This document shows positions 61,888 to 64,000 of a stretch of DNA of 64,000 nt, one piece after another; positions within the stretch are counted from its first letter, which is position 1, and each line of letters begins with the position of its first letter. A program made the position numbers and the translations under genes. Below the pieces are notes generated by a model that was not told the origin of the DNA, did no database searches, and saw nothing but the letters and a program-made list of their open reading frames with translations. Source of the stretch: Collimonas sp. PA-H2 (GTDB lineage: Bacteria > Pseudomonadota > Gammaproteobacteria > Burkholderiales > Burkholderiaceae_D); assembly GCF_002564105.1 (NCBI RefSeq), contig NZ_PDBX01000001.1, positions 4,402,001 through 4,466,000 on the forward strand. The letters are read 5' to 3'.

Positions 61888-62457
61888 TTAAGCGCGCTTC
61901 TTGAACTCGTTAGTGCGTGTGTCGATTTCAATCACGTCGTCGGAGCTGACGAACAGCGGCACCATGACGATGTGCTGGTTGGCTTCGATGGCGTTTTCAA
62001 TCTTGGCTTCTTTCAGGACGTTGCCCGAAGTGTTGCCCTTGACCGCTGGCTCCGAGTAGATCACCTGGCGCTGGATCGTGGTCGGCAGTTCGACCGAGAT
62101 TGCCTTGCCGTCGTAAAACACGGCTTCGCATTCCATGCCGTCTTTCAGGTAGTGCAGGGCGTCGCCCAGGTTTTCTTCTTCGATTTCGTATTGTTCGTAA
62201 TCAGCGTCCATGAACACGAACAGCGGATCGGCAAAGTACGAATAGGTGACCGGCTTCTTGTCGAGCACGACCACGTCGAACTTGTCGTCGCCGCGGAAAA
62301 CGTTTTCCATCGGGGCGTTGGTCAGCAGGTTCTTCAGTTTCCACTTGTAGGTGAAGCCCGTGCGGCTCGAACCGTTGACGTCAGAGCGCAGGACGATCAT
62401 AGGCTTGCTGTCAACCATGATGATGTTGCCGACACGAATTTCTTTTGCTGGTTTCAT
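61888..62457 (-). CDS. efp: Elongation factor P (Arg32 type)
   Basis: A 189-residue EF-P, which rescues ribosomes stalled at polyproline. The tip of domain I reads GSSRTGF with Arg at position 32, the form that EarP rhamnosylates; lysine-type EF-P would need EpmA. The rest is normal: [20 protein letters not shown] in the domain I/II junction and a domain III ending [11 protein letters not shown]. It follows earP on the same strand by 138 bases. Polyproline targets in this window include the TonB-like protein. Confidence 0.97.
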   Translation of the reverse strand: MKPAKEIRVGNIIMVDSKPMIVLRSDVNGSSRTGFTYKWKLKNLLTNAPMENVFRGDDKFDVVVLDKKPVTYSYFADPLFVFMDADYEQYEIEEENLGDALHYLKDGMECEAVFYDGKAISVELPTTIQRQVIYSEPAVKGNTSGNVLKEAKIENAIEANQHIVMVPLFVSSDDVIEIDTRTNEFKKRA

Positions 62458-62595
62458 AGCGAATATACGTAAAAAGTAGGTTGCATAAAAATCATCTGTA
62501 GCCTACTGGCAGGAAGCACCGCAAGCCCACGTATGATTGAATTTTAGAATGCGTCAAAAATTAGCCCTATATTTTAACCCATTTTTCCATGCCCC

Positions 62596-63765
62596 TTACT
62601 TAACTGTTTCGGCGAACTTGCATAAATTGGAGGCGAGGTCGCCATTTGCCAACAGTTGTTGCTCCCAATTAGTAGACAGTCTGGCAATTTCCGGTAGTTC
62701 AGCCTCGAAGCGGCGCCATGCCGCGTTCCAGTCGACGGCTTCGCCGGCGGCGCCATTCCATCCCAAAGAAAACGCGACCAGGCTGGGAGTTTTGGCGCTA
62801 GTGGCCTGCAGGAAGGCATTCAGCTTGACGTGGTGCAAATCCTTGTCCTGCGGATAGATATGCCAGATGAAGGGTTTTGCTGCCCACTGCGCACGCACGA
62901 AGGAATCCTCGCCGCGGACGAAATTGAGGTCGCAGGCCCACAGCAGCTTGTCGTAATCAGGTTGCGGCACGAAGGGCAGTACGCGCAGCGTCAGCCCACC
63001 GCGGGTGGCGCTGGCGCCTGCGGTCGCGGCTTGTCCGAGAAATGCCTGGACGGCATCGGCGGCCACGCCTTCCGGCACCAGGCAGGTGATCGTCCGGCTG
63101 CTGTTTTGCCAGGTTGCGAACAGCTCGGCAACCGGGGCCTGGGGATAGCAGAACAGGGAGATTTTGAGGGATGCCATCTCTGCCGGCGTGACGCCGAATT
63201 GCCCGAGAAAAACGGCCATCGCCGCCGCATCCTGCTGGAATGCCCCGCGCTGCCGGAGCAATCCTGATTCCAGCGGCAAGCCGCCGGTGCGGCTGGTGAA
63301 GCCGGGAAAGAAGAAATATTTGGTCAAGGATTGCGGCTGCGGCGACGACAAGGCATGGCAGCCTTCCACCCATTCTTCCGCGCTCAGTCCTTCCAGGTTC
63401 AGCCACACCGGACGCGGACTGCGTTCCGACATGGCCTTGATGTAGCCGGGTGGGATGTCGCAGGCAAAAAACTCGATCACGATAGCGGCCACGTCTTGCG
63501 CGCTGAATGCGCCTTGCTGGTCGCGCCAGTGGCGTACCGTGACGCCGCTGATCAGCTGCAGTTCGCGATCGACGTCGACTTCCGGGCAAATCCGCCGGAA
63601 ACTCGGCAAGTCGTCGACCCACAGGGTCACGGCAATCCCGTGTTCCTGCTCCAGCTGCCGCGCCAGGCGCCAGCAGATCCCGATGTCGCCATAGTTGTCG
63701 ACGACCTTGCAAAACAAGGCCAGGGTTGTTGGCGGGCGCTGGTCGGATGGGGATTTCGGCTGCAT
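62596..63765 (-). CDS. earP: EF-P arginine rhamnosyltransferase EarP
   Basis: A 389-residue GT-B glycosyltransferase using dTDP-rhamnose to modify EF-P Arg32. FCKVVDNYGDIGICWRLARQ is the N-terminal signature containing the catalytic Asp region, and the conserved nucleotide-binding motif is RGEDSFVRAQ. The start at 63765 fits the family; an in-frame ATG at 63810 is possible, and neither has a strong ribosome site. It is directly upstream of efp, the classical arrangement. Confidence 0.95.
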   Translation of the reverse strand: MQPKSPSDQRPPTTLALFCKVVDNYGDIGICWRLARQLEQEHGIAVTLWVDDLPSFRRICPEVDVDRELQLISGVTVRHWRDQQGAFSAQDVAAIVIEFFACDIPPGYIKAMSERSPRPVWLNLEGLSAEEWVEGCHALSSPQPQSLTKYFFFPGFTSRTGGLPLESGLLRQRGAFQQDAAAMAVFLGQFGVTPAEMASLKISLFCYPQAPVAELFATWQNSSRTITCLVPEGVAADAVQAFLGQAATAGASATRGGLTLRVLPFVPQPDYDKLLWACDLNFVRGEDSFVRAQWAAKPFIWHIYPQDKDLHHVKLNAFLQATSAKTPSLVAFSLGWNGAAGEAVDWNAAWRRFEAELPEIARLSTNWEQQLLANGDLASNLCKFAETVK

Positions 63766-63907
63766 GGTCTGATGATTCAAGATTCGGTTATTAATAATCG
63801 CGGGCATTTTTTTATCGCAGGGCGGTGTCGTATCTGGTCCGCTAGTGTAATAATGCCAGCCCCGTATGATACAGGACCCAAATACAGGACCATGAGGACC
63901 ATAAAAG

Positions 63908-64000
63908 ATGACGAATGAGCGAGACCTGATTGCCAACCTGACGCTGGCGGTGATCGATCTGGCAGGGGCGGTGGCGCAGATCGCTGAAACCATGCCGGAA
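63908..64000 (+). CDS. 5' end of an unidentified gene, cut by the window edge
   Basis: A frame starting ATG at 63908 with AGGA about ten bases upstream runs open to the last base, giving 31 residues beginning MTNERDLIANLTLAVIDLAG. Too short to name. It is divergent from earP, and two ATACAGGACC direct repeats lie between them near 63870-63890. Confidence 0.45.
   Translation, partial: MTNERDLIANLTLAVIDLAGAVAQIAETMPE

Noticed and set aside
1..64000. CRISPR arrays, rRNA and tRNA genes, insertion sequences, prophage
   Set aside because: No regularly spaced repeats, no conserved RNA segments, and no transposase, integrase or phage structural gene was recognised on either strand.

Overview
The window looks like chromosomal DNA of a betaproteobacterium of the Burkholderiales, most likely Oxalobacteraceae (Collimonas/Herbaspirillum type). 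The genus is inferred from protein style and gene order, not computed. Supporting signs are the dnaX-ybaB-recR block, an EF-P with arginine at position 32 next to its rhamnosyltransferase EarP, GC-rich codon use, and many LysR regulators. No rRNA, tRNA, CRISPR array or complete transposon was found.

Layout. 1-6.1 kb: end of an S9 peptidase gene, an AidB-like acyl-CoA dehydrogenase, and dnaX-ybaB-recR. 6.3-9.3 kb: a NitT/TauT-type ABC importer whose last intergenic gap carries a REPIN and GC-rich degenerate repeats. 9.4-21.5 kb: a catabolic regulon with a PotABCD-like importer, two PLP aminotransferases (class IV and class III), an SDR, a split transketolase, an SSADH-like aldehyde dehydrogenase and a GntR/FCD regulator. 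Three copies of one AT-rich motif lie at its three promoter regions. It ends at a short scar joining the 5' end of a NitT substrate-binding gene to the 3' end of its permease gene, so the regulon sits between two copies of that importer, one of them collapsed.

21.7-29.4 kb: a GDPD with a well-formed Pho box, then a periplasmic molybdenum hydroxylase (Mo subunit, 2Fe-2S subunit, triheme cytochrome c, XdhC). 29.5-34.7 kb: TonB, a purine nucleoside permease gene interrupted by an amber codon, two lipoproteins (one carrying a TonB C-terminal domain) and a TAXI-TRAP binding protein. 34.8-43.7 kb: a patchy accessory region with YjdM, a second REPIN, thiopurine methyltransferase, GNAT, SRPBCC, DUF336 and DUF4034-like genes, several gene-poor gaps and remnants of RidA and LysR genes.

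43.8-58 kb: quinone oxidoreductase, esterase, a ClpP-like secreted protein, a valine/3-hydroxyisobutyrate module (LysR, Liv-type binding protein, MmsA, MmsB) and a LysR-MHS transporter-desuccinylase unit. 58-64 kb: an Rrf2 regulator with three matching operators around itself and an MFS exporter, a divergent MarR/EamA pair with paired operators, and earP-efp.

The strongest leads are the amine regulon with its shared operator and split transketolase, the flanking importer scar, a nine-adenine slippage site in dnaX placed to make a short gamma-like subunit, the lipoprotein-TonB fusion, and the Rrf2 operator triplet.
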